Made by a program: the position numbers and the translations under genes. This document shows, in pieces, positions 1 through 8,422 of a stretch of DNA of 47,855 nt. Each line of letters starts with the position of its first letter. Positions within the stretch are counted from its first letter, which is position 1. Below the pieces are notes generated by a model. The model was not told the origin of the DNA. It ran no database searches and saw only the letters and a list, made by a program, of their open reading frames with translations. The stretch spans positions 1 to 47,855 of the forward strand of contig NZ_CANMAA010000021.1 in NCBI RefSeq assembly GCF_947495735.1, in the 5' to 3' direction. Source of the stretch: an uncultured Pseudokineococcus sp. Its GTDB lineage: Bacteria > Actinomycetota > Actinomycetes > Actinomycetales > Quadrisphaeraceae.

Positions 1-101
1 TCCTGAACGCCGCGAAGACGGCATAGTTCAACCCGCAGAGCAGCACGCGCACCTACACCACGCCACGGGACTCAATCAGGAGGGCGCCGCCGGAGCCGGA
101 A

Positions 102-140
102 CTGCGCTGCCCCTCCTGGTGCGACCGAGGGGCAGCGCAG
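102..140 (-). terminator. Hairpin terminator after the 157-879 gene
   Basis: A perfect 14-bp stem (102-115 pairs with 127-140) with an 11-nt loop lies 16 bp past the stop of the minus-strand gene ending at 157. No T-tract follows, as is common in very GC-rich genomes. Positions 1-101 hold no gene I can support. Confidence 0.6.
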
Positions 141-156
141 TTGTTGGCCGGCCGAC

Positions 157-879
157 TCAGGCGTAGCGGTAGGCGAGGGTGATCTTGGGGTCCGCCTGGA
201 AGGCCCAGCCGTAGGCCTGCTGCCCGCCGACGGCGACCGGCGCGTCGCCGCCGGCCACCAGGTTGGGCGTGGGCTGGTTGGGCATCGGCTCGACGAGCAC
301 CTGCTCGACGGTGCCTGCGAAGTCGAGGGGCAGCACGACGGTCGCCCCGAGGCGGACGTTGCTGACGGGAGCGAGGCTGAGCTGGGGGGCGTACATGGTA
401 AAGCGGTAGTGCCGGGGGTCGCCGTCGACGGGCAGCAGAAGCTGGCTGGCGTGGATCCGGATGGTCTGCTGCCCGGCCGGGACCCGAATGTCGGAGACCT
501 TGTACCGCTGCGCGTGCTGTTCGAGCTGGCGCTTCTCGTTCGTGGTCGTGTCGAGGACCTCGCCGGCCTTGTCGAGGACGGGGCGGATGATCTCGGCGTC
601 CTTCTTGATGATGCGCTTGAAGGGGCGGACGTCCTTGAAGTGGGCCTTACTGGCGGAGATGACGCGGGCGAAGGCGGAGGTCCCGGCCTCGAGGTCGCCC
701 TGCAGGACGAGTCGGTAGTCCTGGTCGGCAGGGCTCTGCACGACCGCGGTGATGGTCATGTTGGCGACGTCGTAGGAGCTGGCGCCGAAGCCCTGCGTCG
801 GGGCGATGGACTCGATGTCGATGTTGATGCTCTGGGACAGGACCGGCAGGTCCGTGGTGATGGGGGTCGTGGCGCTCAC
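157..879 (-). CDS. Hypothetical protein of unknown function, probable transposon cargo
   Basis: This 240-residue protein is not recognised. It has no obvious signal peptide or membrane segment. The middle (roughly residues 70-140) is Lys/Arg-rich and probably helical; the rest reads as beta-rich, with alternating hydrophobic residues and many Pro/Gly turns. GTG at 879 is chosen because GAGGAAG lies about 10 nt upstream; the longer frame from ATG at 939 has no ribosome site and runs towards the divergent promoter. It is transcribed away from the XRE gene at 1098 across a palindromic operator, so that repressor may control it. The function is unknown; the gene itself is likely real because codon third positions are consistently G/C. 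Confidence 0.6.
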   Translation of the reverse strand: MSATTPITTDLPVLSQSINIDIESIAPTQGFGASSYDVANMTITAVVQSPADQDYRLVLQGDLEAGTSAFARVISASKAHFKDVRPFKRIIKKDAEIIRPVLDKAGEVLDTTTNEKRQLEQHAQRYKVSDIRVPAGQQTIRIHASQLLLPVDGDPRHYRFTMYAPQLSLAPVSNVRLGATVVLPLDFAGTVEQVLVEPMPNQPTPNLVAGGDAPVAVGGQQAYGWAFQADPKITLAYRYA

Positions 880-964
880 GCTGGCCTCGCTTCCTCGCCG
901 GCCCCTCTCACGGGTGCCCGCGGGTCGTGGGACGACCATCTGGCAGATGATCTAATCCCGGAAC

Positions 965-1026
965 GGTGGGTCGAGATCGAACCACCTGGAGCAGTGGACC
1001 ACGCCGGTGGGTCGAGACGCAACCAC
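965..1026. promoter_or_regulatory. Palindromic operator and partial second copy between divergent cargo genes
   Basis: Positions 965-986 form a 22-bp palindrome with arms GGTGGNTCGA and TCGANCCACC around a 2-nt centre. A second, degenerate copy begins 41 bp later (1006-1026) and keeps the left arm GGTGGGTCGAGA and the ACCAC half of the right arm. Both sit between the 157-879 gene and the XRE gene at 1098, where a repressor controlling both promoters would bind. Binding by the XRE protein is inference. Confidence 0.6.
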
Positions 1027-1097
1027 TGGCTCGAAACTGCGACACTCGGTGCATCGGGACACAGCGAGCCCCGACACCGACACGCAGGAGCCCCGCC

Positions 1098-1463
1098 ATG
1101 ACCAGTTCAAAGATCAACGTTGCAGCACTCGTCGCGTCTTTGGACGCGCACAGGGAAGGGCACAGCCTGTCGTGGCGTCAGATGGCCAAGGACATCGGCG
1201 TGAGCCCGTCACTCCTGTCCCGGCTGAGGAACGGGTACCGCCCTGACGCTGACGGGTTCGCGACACTGGTGACATGGCTGGGGCAGCCGGCCGAGTCCTT
1301 CATCATCCAGGAGGGGGGCGCTACGGTTCAGGAGCCTGAGCTGGTCGCTCAACTGGCTCCGCTTCTCCGGGCGCGCTCGGACTTGACCGACGACGACGTC
1401 GCATACCTCGAGGACGTCATCCAGGCGACAATCCGAAGGGTTAAGTCGCAGAAGCAGCCATGA
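1098..1463 (+). CDS. XRE-family HTH transcriptional regulator
   Basis: A 121-residue protein with an N-terminal Cro/C1-type helix-turn-helix at about residues 25-60 (SWRQMAKDIGVSPSLLSRLR), which should bind DNA as a dimer. The C-terminal half is acidic then basic and has no recognised domain. ATG at 1098 follows CAGGAG at 1085-1090; the frame is open further upstream, but that stretch has no ribosome site and overlaps the operator. Its stop overlaps the start of the ImmA-like gene (ATGA), so the two are co-translated. XRE plus ImmA/IrrE pairs are known from mobile elements, where the peptidase inactivates the repressor (as in ICEBs1). That this pair controls the transposon or its cargo is inference. 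Confidence 0.85.
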   Translation: MTSSKINVAALVASLDAHREGHSLSWRQMAKDIGVSPSLLSRLRNGYRPDADGFATLVTWLGQPAESFIIQEGGATVQEPELVAQLAPLLRARSDLTDDDVAYLEDVIQATIRRVKSQKQP

Positions 1464-2020
1464 TCAAGAAGCACCTTAAGGACCTAGCCATCGAGTTACG
1501 GGCCGAGCTCGGCACCGGTCCCTTCGACATCTTTAACCCGTACGCCCTGGCGAAGCTCTACGGCGTTCCTGTGGTCCACCTTAACGACCTCAACTGCTCT
1601 GCAGCGGCAAAGGAGTACTTCGCGGGAGCCGGCGTTAGTGCGCTGTCCGGTGCTCTCATTCCCCTACAAGACGGGTCAGCAATTATCCTCGAGAACGCCG
1701 CCCACGCTCCCGAGCGACGTCGCGCCACAATCAGCCACGAGCTGGCCCACCTGATCCTCGAGCACCGCTTCGACACCCGCCTAGTCGATCAGCGGGGCTG
1801 CCGCGTCGCCGACGGCGAACAGGAGCAGGAGGCAGCCGAGCTTGGTGCTGAGCTGCTGCTGCCAGCGGTCGCAGCCCTCGCCCGCGCCCGACGACAGGCC
1901 AGCGACGAAGACGTGGCCGCTGCTTTTGGGGTGAGCGTCGAGCTTGCCGCCTGGCGCTTGAATGGAACGGGCGCCCGAAAAAGGGCTGACCGAGAGCGCC
2001 GCCGCCGCTTAGAACACTGA
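1460..2020 (+). CDS. ImmA/IrrE-family metallopeptidase
   Basis: This 186-residue protein has a zinc-protease HExxH motif at residues 93-97 (HELAHLILEH) and a downstream Glu-rich helix (about 121-135, EQEAAELGAELLLP) that normally gives the third metal ligand, as in ImmA and IrrE. The family cleaves its partner XRE-type repressor in response to a signal. It overlaps the XRE gene by 4 bp. It uses two TTA leucine codons (1496-1498 and 2009-2011), rare in such GC-rich DNA and in keeping with transfer. Its last 12 bases overlap, tail to tail, the open continuation of the tniQ frame on the other strand. Confidence 0.85.
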   Translation: MIKKHLKDLAIELRAELGTGPFDIFNPYALAKLYGVPVVHLNDLNCSAAAKEYFAGAGVSALSGALIPLQDGSAIILENAAHAPERRRATISHELAHLILEHRFDTRLVDQRGCRVADGEQEQEAAELGAELLLPAVAALARARRQASDEDVAAAFGVSVELAAWRLNGTGARKRADRERRRRLEH

Positions 2021-2443
2021 TGGAGCTTGAAAGGAGTCTAAGGGGGCTGCATCACCGGCGCTGAGGCGGCGTTCCATGCTTTCCCACAGGGGGTGGGTGT
2101 GGAAGCCGCCAGTGGTGTGGTGCAGGGCGCGGTCGGTCAGCCTCTCGAGGCGCAGTAGGCGTTCGACGGAAAAGGTTGTGAGGCCGGCGATGGCGGCGGC
2201 GTGGGTGGTGACAAGGTCGGGCAGGTGCTCGGTGTTGTCCACCTCGGGGATGCCGTAGATGCGGTTCAGGTAGTCCCAGATCAACTGGGCCGACGGGAGG
2301 CTGGTGCCGGCGTCGACGAAGGCGATGGCGGTCTGACGGGCGATCGTGGAGTGGTAGTCCCAGATGTCTTCGTGGTGGTGGTACTCCGGCGGGCCAGGGT
2401 CGGCGGGGCCGGGGCACCGGCGTCGCGGGCGGGGGATGTCGCT
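2009..2443 (-). pseudogene. In-frame continuation of tniQ beyond an internal TGA (C-terminal TniQ remnant)
   Basis: After the tniQ stop (TGA at 2444-2446) the same frame stays open for 144 codons to a TAA at 2009-2011. Its codons have strongly GC-biased third positions and the translation looks like real protein (for example DIWDYHSTIARQTAIAFVD). The only start-like codon is TTG at 2284, with no ribosome site, so an independent gene is unlikely. The simplest reading is one TniQ of about 755 residues broken by a nonsense mutation or base error. TGA readthrough is possible but unsupported. No known domain was recognised here. Confidence 0.55.
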
Positions 2444-4276
2444 TCAAGGTGGTTGCCACCACAACGGGTGGTGGGTGCGCTGGTCGAGGGTGGCCCGGGC
2501 CAAGCGCATCGCGGCGACCGCGAAGATGTGGTCGCTGTCGGTGCCGATGCGGCGGCGGACGGCCCGGTGGGTGGGGTGGTCTTCCTCGTTGACGCGCAGC
2601 GGTGGCGGCGCCAGGCGTAGGTCGCCGCCGGTGTAGACCTCCCAGAAGACCCGGACCAGGTGCATGGTCGGCCCGGGGTAGGGGGCCGGGTAGGGCACCT
2701 CGCCGATGGCGGCCTCGACGAGGGTGGTGAGCAGGTCGACGTCGGTGGCGATCCACCGGCGGGCGGAGTAGTTGATCGGCGGTGGGGCGTCGGCGAGGTG
2801 GTCGGCGAGGTCCTCGAGCTGGCCGAGGAAGTCCGGCCACGCCCCGGCGCGTCGTAGCCGGGCGACCATCGCCGGTGGGTAGCCGGCGAACCATCGCGGC
2901 AGGCCGAGGTCGACGGCGATCAGCTGCCACGGGCGGGGGTTGCCGAGGCGGGCCAGCAGCATCGCCGCGCACGCCCGGCCCTTGTAGTCGGTGGGCGCCA
3001 CGTGCGGTGCCAGCGTCCCTCGCCACAGCTGCTGGGGGATCCACGCCAGTGGCACCTGCCCAGCAAGCGCCAGGTCGGGGTGGAGCGGGCGGCGGTCCCC
3101 GGCGGGGTAGCGGGGCCGCCCGCGGCCGGTGCGGAAGGTCAGCTGTGCTGTCGGGGTCAGGTGCTCGGCGACCGACAGCAACCGGAGGGTCCCCAGCAGC
3201 GGGTGGCGGGCACGCCCGCGGGTGGCCCCGGCGATGGGGGTGTGTCCGCCGGCCGGGTTCAGCACCCCGTAGGAGTCGGCCACTGCCACAGCACGGACTC
3301 GGTCCGGTGCGGCCAGGACCTGCGCGGCGACGGCCAGCCCCTCGAGGACCACGTGGGGGTCTGCGGTGACCTCGAAGACCGCGGACTTGCCCTGGGCGAG
3401 CTCGTCCAGCAGGTCCAGCAGCGCGGTGAGGTGGTCGGCGTGGGTGCTCACCAGCCCGGCCACCTCGACCGGGCCGTCGCGATCCTCCGCGGCCGCCAGG
3501 GCGAGATCGCGCACCAGGCGTGCGGTGGCCATCTGCTCCGCGGTCGCCGGGCGCGCCGTCGCGGTGCGCAGGTCACCGGGGCACCAGACCCGCCGGGTCC
3601 GCCGCGGCTGCTCGCCCGGCGCAACCTCGGTGCACGACCACGACGGGCGCGAGCGGCCGGCCCACGCCGAGGTCGACCACGGCGCCACCCCGCAGTCAGG
3701 GCAGTGCTGCTCCAGCAGCACCAGGTGCTCGGGGCAGACCAGGTGCAGCGGGGACCGCCACCGCTCGGGCCAGACGCCACCGTTGTCGGCCAGGCAGGCC
3801 GGGCAGTACCGGGTGCCCTTGGTGGCCACGGTGCGCGGCGCGTCACCGCGGTAGTGCTGCCGGTACCCGGCCAAGCCCTGCTCGAGGGCGTGCGCGAGGA
3901 CGTCACCGGCGGCGCCCAACGGCAGCCCGTCCAGACCGAGACGCTCGAGCACCGTCGCGCGGTGGCGGTCGACGTGGACCCCGGCGCGGGCAGCGCCGGT
4001 CAGGACCGTCCGTGCGCCCATCGCCGCCAGCAGCTGCTGCGGGCTGAGGTCGTAGCGGTACCCGACCCGGGCCAGCCAGCTCGTCGCCTGCTCACCGGGC
4101 ACAGCCGGCACCGCGATCGGCCACCGCCCGATGCCGGGGGTGCCGTCCCGCCACGGCCGGGCGGGCGCGGCGACCCGCAGCCGCGGACCACGCGCGGCCC
4201 GACGCCTCGCCTGCACGTCCGCGGGGATCTGCCACGGCATCAGCCCACCCGGCGTCTCCTCCTGCTCGTGCCTCAC
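2444..4276 (-). CDS. tniQ: TniQ-family transposition target-selection protein (610 aa, probably truncated)
   Basis: TniQ/TnsD proteins link the target site to TnsC. Here the N-terminal domain has the family core around residues 65-85 (SWLARVGYRYDLSPQQLL), then a zinc ribbon with Cys158, Cys161, Cys181, His184, Cys192 and Cys195 (YCPAC...CPEH...CPDCG). The rest, to residue 610, is a long C-terminal region of unknown fold that in TnsD-like proteins reads the attachment DNA. GTG at 4276 is used; an internal ATG at 4240 preceded by AGGAGGAG is an alternative. It starts 37 bp after tnsC ends. The frame ends at TGA 2444-2446 but continues open for 144 more codons, so this copy may be damaged. Confidence 0.8.
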   Translation of the reverse strand: MRHEQEETPGGLMPWQIPADVQARRRAARGPRLRVAAPARPWRDGTPGIGRWPIAVPAVPGEQATSWLARVGYRYDLSPQQLLAAMGARTVLTGAARAGVHVDRHRATVLERLGLDGLPLGAAGDVLAHALEQGLAGYRQHYRGDAPRTVATKGTRYCPACLADNGGVWPERWRSPLHLVCPEHLVLLEQHCPDCGVAPWSTSAWAGRSRPSWSCTEVAPGEQPRRTRRVWCPGDLRTATARPATAEQMATARLVRDLALAAAEDRDGPVEVAGLVSTHADHLTALLDLLDELAQGKSAVFEVTADPHVVLEGLAVAAQVLAAPDRVRAVAVADSYGVLNPAGGHTPIAGATRGRARHPLLGTLRLLSVAEHLTPTAQLTFRTGRGRPRYPAGDRRPLHPDLALAGQVPLAWIPQQLWRGTLAPHVAPTDYKGRACAAMLLARLGNPRPWQLIAVDLGLPRWFAGYPPAMVARLRRAGAWPDFLGQLEDLADHLADAPPPINYSARRWIATDVDLLTTLVEAAIGEVPYPAPYPGPTMHLVRVFWEVYTGGDLRLAPPPLRVNEEDHPTHRAVRRRIGTDSDHIFAVAAMRLARATLDQRTHHPLWWQPP

Positions 4277-4313
4277 GCCGGCTGCCGTCGCCCTCGTCGG
4301 CGTCTCAACGTCC

Positions 4314-5468
4314 TCACCGGCCGGCGGCTGGTTGGAGTCGTTGACCGGCGGCGGCGTAGCTGTTCTGGGCGGCGTTGTCGGTCACGACGTGGGACAGGAC
4401 GGCCTCGTCGATCCTTTCGGCGCCGGTGGTGATCGCGAGGTAGCAGGCCCGGTCGAGCAGGTTGGTCAGGGAGGCGATGTGGCCCTGGGTGCGGGCGAAG
4501 AGCAGGTCGGCGTGGTCGGTGAGCATCCCCGGGCGGGCCTCGGCCAGCTTCAGGTGGCCTTCCAGGGCGGCGAGCAGGTCCACCCATGCCCGTGCTCCCG
4601 CCGCCGTGGTGGTGCTGAAGGGGACGACGGGGCAGCGGGTCGCCCGCCGTGAGGTCTGGGCGTAGACGACGTCGGAGCCGTGCAGGCCTTCGTCGAAGAA
4701 CTTCTTCGCGGCCAGCCCGACCCCGGTGTAGACGAACGTCACGGGCATCTCGTTGGCCAGCCACTTCAGGTGGTTGGAGACCTCGGTGCCGGCGCGGTGG
4801 GCGAAGTCGACGAAGTGCAGGTCGTCGATCACCACCAGCCGGGTCTGGCAGGAGACCACGCAGTCCACCGCCAGCGACGCCAACCGCGTCGACGTCGTCC
4901 GTTGCGCGGCGGGGTGGCCGTAGAACTCCAGCAGCTTGCTGTTGAGGGTCTTCAGCGTCATGTTCGCCGTCAGCGCGACGAACGCCACCGGCAGCCGTTG
5001 GTGGCCCTCGGGGGTCGTCGGGCCGTGCCGGCGGTACTGGGCCCGGTGGAAGTCCTTCGCGAAGCGCGTCGCGATCGTCGTCTTGCCCAGGCCGGGGGCG
5101 GCGTCGATGACCACCGACCCCCGCAGCCGGTCCCCGTCCCGGCGCCCCGAGGCCAGCACCTGGCCCATCAGCGAGAACGCCGAGGCCATCTGCGCGGTCC
5201 GGATCGTCGGCAGGTTCGCGTTCCACACCATCCGCGCCTCGTCGTAGTCCTCCCGCGCGCCGGCGCCCAGGCCCTCCATCTGGGTCCGGGTGAGGGTGGC
5301 GAAGTCCTCCCGCGGGCCGGCGGCGACGAAGGCGTCCCACCCGGCCTTGCGGGCCAGCTGGTAGGGCTGCACGTCGTGGCGGGCCAGCCACGTCGCCCAG
5401 GGGTTGGCCGCCCCCTCTTCATCGGCGTGGGGACCGGTGGTGCTGGTGTCGTCGTCGAGGGTGGTCAC
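4314..5468 (-). CDS. tnsC: TnsC/TniB-like AAA+ transposition ATPase
   Basis: A 384-residue AAA+ ATPase that would assemble on target DNA and pass the TniQ signal to TnsB/TnsA. Walker A is at about residues 123-131 (AAPGLGKTT) and Walker B at 211-218 (LVVIDDLH). The N-terminal 90 residues probably contact the transposase and the C-terminal tail TniQ. GTG at 5468 overlaps the tnsB stop (GTGA), so the two are translationally coupled. The size is closer to TniB/TnsC of simple Tn5053- and Tn7-like elements than to the 555-residue TnsC of Tn7. Confidence 0.85.
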   Translation of the reverse strand: MTTLDDDTSTTGPHADEEGAANPWATWLARHDVQPYQLARKAGWDAFVAAGPREDFATLTRTQMEGLGAGAREDYDEARMVWNANLPTIRTAQMASAFSLMGQVLASGRRDGDRLRGSVVIDAAPGLGKTTIATRFAKDFHRAQYRRHGPTTPEGHQRLPVAFVALTANMTLKTLNSKLLEFYGHPAAQRTTSTRLASLAVDCVVSCQTRLVVIDDLHFVDFAHRAGTEVSNHLKWLANEMPVTFVYTGVGLAAKKFFDEGLHGSDVVYAQTSRRATRCPVVPFSTTTAAGARAWVDLLAALEGHLKLAEARPGMLTDHADLLFARTQGHIASLTNLLDRACYLAITTGAERIDEAVLSHVVTDNAAQNSYAAAGQRLQPAAGR

Positions 5469-7666
5469 TCGTCGAACACCTCCAGGCCGTCGGCGTCGGG
5501 GTGCTCGGCGTAGTACTGGGCGAAGACGTCGACGTCGTCGACGACCTCCAGCCGCCGGGCCCGCTCGGAGCGGCGGGCCATCAGGTCCACCACCCCCGGC
5601 AGGCTCGCCACCTCCCGAGCCGCCTCCCGGGCCGCGGCCGCGGACGCAGCCGCTGTGGTCGCCGCGTCGCTCGTGCCCGCCGCCGGCGGAGCCGTGGGCG
5701 TGGTGTCGGCGGCGGCGCGCTGGGCGCTGAGCCGGCGGGCCAGGGCCCGGTCCCGGCGGGCGGTGACCTCGCCGGCCGACCACTGCCCCAGCAGGTCGTG
5801 CACAGCCTGCTGGGGGTCGACGTGCCGGTGGGTGCGGACGCTGACCTGGCGGGCGTAGTCGGCCGCGGCCTGGGAGAACGGGGCGTCCAGGCCGTGGGCG
5901 TGCTCCCACACCAGGCGGTGCCACTCGCCGGTGTCGGGGTCGCGGAAGTGCACGTGCCGGACGTCGGACACGTCGACGTGGAAGGGCCACTTGCCCGCGT
6001 GCACCCCACCGAAGGGGGAACGGTGCCCGCGGTGCAGGTTCAGGCCCGGCCCGTTGTACCGCTGCCCGTGGATCTCCACGCCGTAGTGCTGGATGGTGCG
6101 CCACACCACCGCCAGGAAGTCGTACGCCAGCCCAGGCCGGGCGGGCAGCCGCAGCGTCCCGGCCCGGGCCAGGCCCACCGCGAACATCTCCGCCGGGGAG
6201 AACGACGCCTGCGGCAGCTGCGGGACGCACAGGCCCGCGTGGGCGGTGTGGTGGTACACCGAGCCGACCCACTGGCGGATCACCGCCTCGAGCTCGGTGA
6301 CGTAGAAGAACGCCTGCCCCTCGACGTCCTTGCCCCGGTTGGCGACGTCGGGGCCCTTGTAGGCGGGCAGGTGCTGCAGCAGCCCCTGGCGCAGGGTCCG
6401 GAAGAACCGCTCCACCGTCGGCTTGTCGGTGGGCTTGCGGGGGATCGCCGGCTGAACCGTGATCCCCAGCCGGGCGCAGACCCCCAGCACGTGGGAGGAC
6501 ATGTACGCCTTGCCGTGGTCGATGACGATCGCCTCGGGCATGCACGCCGGCAGCCCGCCCACCCGCGCCTGGGACACCCCGTCCGGTGTCTCGGTGCCGA
6601 CCAGCACGTTCGCCGGCACTCCGTGGAAGGGCCACACACCCTCCCGGGGAGCACCGCGACCACCGTCGGAGTCGTCCTCTCCCTCGTCGTCGGTGGGCGG
6701 GTCCAGCGGCAGCCCGGCCAGCGCCGCCGGCGGCTCCCCGGCGCGGACCGGCTCCTGCGGGGTGACGCACTGGAACAGCACGTTGGCGACGTCCTGGGAG
6801 GTCGTCGAGATCGGCGACAGCCGCAGCCCCAGCACGCACCGGGTGTAGAGGTCGAGGGCGACGGTCAGCTCCACCGGCACCCACCGCAGCGTCACCGGCT
6901 CCATCGCGAAGACGTCCAACGGTGTCGAGTCCAGCACCACGTACTCACCCGGCCGCGTCGCCACCAGCCGCCCGTAAACCCCCTGCGGGCGCGCGGCGAC
7001 CGACCGGCGACCCTTCGCGCTGCCGAACGCGTGCCGACCTTTCGACAGCTGGCGGAGCCGGACGTAGGCCGCGGCGCGGGACGGCAGCGGGACGACGTCG
7101 GCGCCGTGGGTCGCCGCCAGGTCGCGGGCTACTCGGGCGATGACCACGCTCATCGTGGGGGTCGAGGCGTCGACCAGGTCAGCCAGCACCCGTAGGCATG
7201 CCGCGTCCCAGCGCTTGTCGATGCGGCTGCCGTACCGGTTGAGCAGCCTGCTGTCGGCCAGCCCGGCGACACCGGCATCCCGGTAGCCGGCGACCCAGCG
7301 GTGCAAGGTCCGCACGGACACGCCGAGCTCGGTCGCCTTCGCCGCGAAGCGGCCTCCCGCGGGCTCGTCCTCGCCACCGGTGGTCGTCAGCAGCTGCCGC
7401 ACGTGCCGGGCGCGCTCTTCCAGGGCTGCCATCTGCGCGGGCTTGAGGCTGCCGAGTAGGAGCGACACGAGCTCCTCGTCGTCCGCGGGCTCGGTGTCGT
7501 CGCTGACCACGCTTGCTTGCGCAGAGACCGCGGCCGTCGCCACGGCGCGCAGCTGCTTCCCGCGCGAGAGCGTCACCGTGGCCGCGGTCACCTCCTGCAC
7601 CGTCCAGACCGCGCCCTCGAACCACAGCTGGGTCCCCGGGGCCAGGTCGACGGTGCCGCCGCTCAT
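5465..7666 (-). CDS. tnsB: TnsB/TniA-like DDE transposase
   Basis: A 733-residue Mu/TnsB-type integrase that joins the 3' ends of the element to the target. It has an N-terminal HTH region (about 107-140, LGVSVRTLHRW), an RNase H-like catalytic core with Asp246 (VVLDSTPLD), Asp383 (AIVIDHGKAY) and Glu419 (DKPTVERFFRTL), a Mu C-terminal beta-barrel region (about 490-575), and a basic Ala-rich tail likely to contact TnsC. An acidic loop (about 320-340) is inserted in the core. ATG at 7666 overlaps the tnsA stop (ATGA). All three catalytic residues are present, so the enzyme looks intact. Confidence 0.9.
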   Translation of the reverse strand: MSGGTVDLAPGTQLWFEGAVWTVQEVTAATVTLSRGKQLRAVATAAVSAQASVVSDDTEPADDEELVSLLLGSLKPAQMAALEERARHVRQLLTTTGGEDEPAGGRFAAKATELGVSVRTLHRWVAGYRDAGVAGLADSRLLNRYGSRIDKRWDAACLRVLADLVDASTPTMSVVIARVARDLAATHGADVVPLPSRAAAYVRLRQLSKGRHAFGSAKGRRSVAARPQGVYGRLVATRPGEYVVLDSTPLDVFAMEPVTLRWVPVELTVALDLYTRCVLGLRLSPISTTSQDVANVLFQCVTPQEPVRAGEPPAALAGLPLDPPTDDEGEDDSDGGRGAPREGVWPFHGVPANVLVGTETPDGVSQARVGGLPACMPEAIVIDHGKAYMSSHVLGVCARLGITVQPAIPRKPTDKPTVERFFRTLRQGLLQHLPAYKGPDVANRGKDVEGQAFFYVTELEAVIRQWVGSVYHHTAHAGLCVPQLPQASFSPAEMFAVGLARAGTLRLPARPGLAYDFLAVVWRTIQHYGVEIHGQRYNGPGLNLHRGHRSPFGGVHAGKWPFHVDVSDVRHVHFRDPDTGEWHRLVWEHAHGLDAPFSQAAADYARQVSVRTHRHVDPQQAVHDLLGQWSAGEVTARRDRALARRLSAQRAAADTTPTAPPAAGTSDAATTAAASAAAAREAAREVASLPGVVDLMARRSERARRLEVVDDVDVFAQYYAEHPDADGLEVFDE

Positions 7667-8403
7667 GACGCGTCCTGCGCCCAGGCGATGACCGTCGCGT
7701 CTGACAACGGCACCTCGAGGTCGGCGACCCAGGCGCCCGACCACAGCAGCCACCGGGTCACCGGCGCCGCCAAGCTCGCGGGCACCTGTGGCGTGGTGGC
7801 GGCGATCACCTCGCCGAGCGTCATCCCGGTCGCCGCGACCCGCTGCACCACGTCCAGTGCGTCCGGGTCCACCAGCTCCAGCCGCCGGGTGCCACCGAGC
7901 CAGCGAAGGTTGTCCATCAGCACCGCCGACGCGCCCGACCAGACCTCGTAGCGCCAGCCCTTCGCCGCGCACAGCCGGCCGGTCCAGGCGAAGACCTCCG
8001 CGACTCTCGGAACCTCGACGAAGGCGGCGGGCTTGACGTCCACGAGGGCGAAGGAGCCGTCGGCGTGCTGCAGCAGCAGGTCCGGGGCGTGCCGGCGCCG
8101 GACCGGCCCGTCGTCCCCGGACAGCCACACCGGCTGGCTGGCGATCCACGCCACCGTCGGGTCGTGGTCGGCCAGCCACAGCCGGTCCAGCTCGAGGCGG
8201 CTCTCGTAGCCCACGTGGTCGCCGGTCGTGGCCGACCAGAAGGACCCTGGGTAGTGCCGCTGGCCTGCGTGCGAGGAGATCCGCCGCACCGGCAGGCCCC
8301 GCACCGCCTCGGCTCCGTCGAGGGCGCCCCAGGTCGTGACGACGTCCTCACCGACGGCGCTGACGTACCGCACCTCGGTCCCCGACGAGCCGGCGATGGC
8401 CAC
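7663..8403 (-). CDS. tnsA: TnsA-like transposon-end endonuclease
   Basis: A 246-residue PD-(D/E)xK nuclease that cuts the 5' strands so the element moves by cut-and-paste rather than cointegration. Catalytic-type residues are Glu67 (GYESRLELD), Asp108 (HAPDLLLQ) and the VDVK motif at 121-124. The C-terminal third resembles the TnsC-interacting winged-helix region. GTG at 8403 is chosen because GAGGA lies upstream and because longer starts (GTG at 8430, or 8541) would run into the end repeats. First gene of the transposition operon. Confidence 0.8.
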   Translation of the reverse strand: MAIAGSSGTEVRYVSAVGEDVVTTWGALDGAEAVRGLPVRRISSHAGQRHYPGSFWSATTGDHVGYESRLELDRLWLADHDPTVAWIASQPVWLSGDDGPVRRRHAPDLLLQHADGSFALVDVKPAAFVEVPRVAEVFAWTGRLCAAKGWRYEVWSGASAVLMDNLRWLGGTRRLELVDPDALDVVQRVAATGMTLGEVIAATTPQVPASLAAPVTRWLLWSGAWVADLEVPLSDATVIAWAQDAS

Positions 8404-8422
8404 GACTACGAGCGTCCTCGCG

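Noticed and set aside
1098-2020. Reading the XRE-ImmA pair as a COG2856 toxin-antitoxin module
   Set aside because: The HExxH peptidase next to a small XRE repressor fits the ImmR/ImmA induction switch better; no toxin domain seen.
2052-3044. 330-codon minus-strand frame within tniQ
   Set aside because: Pro/Arg-rich composition of an off-frame reading; tniQ in the other frame has the TniQ motifs.
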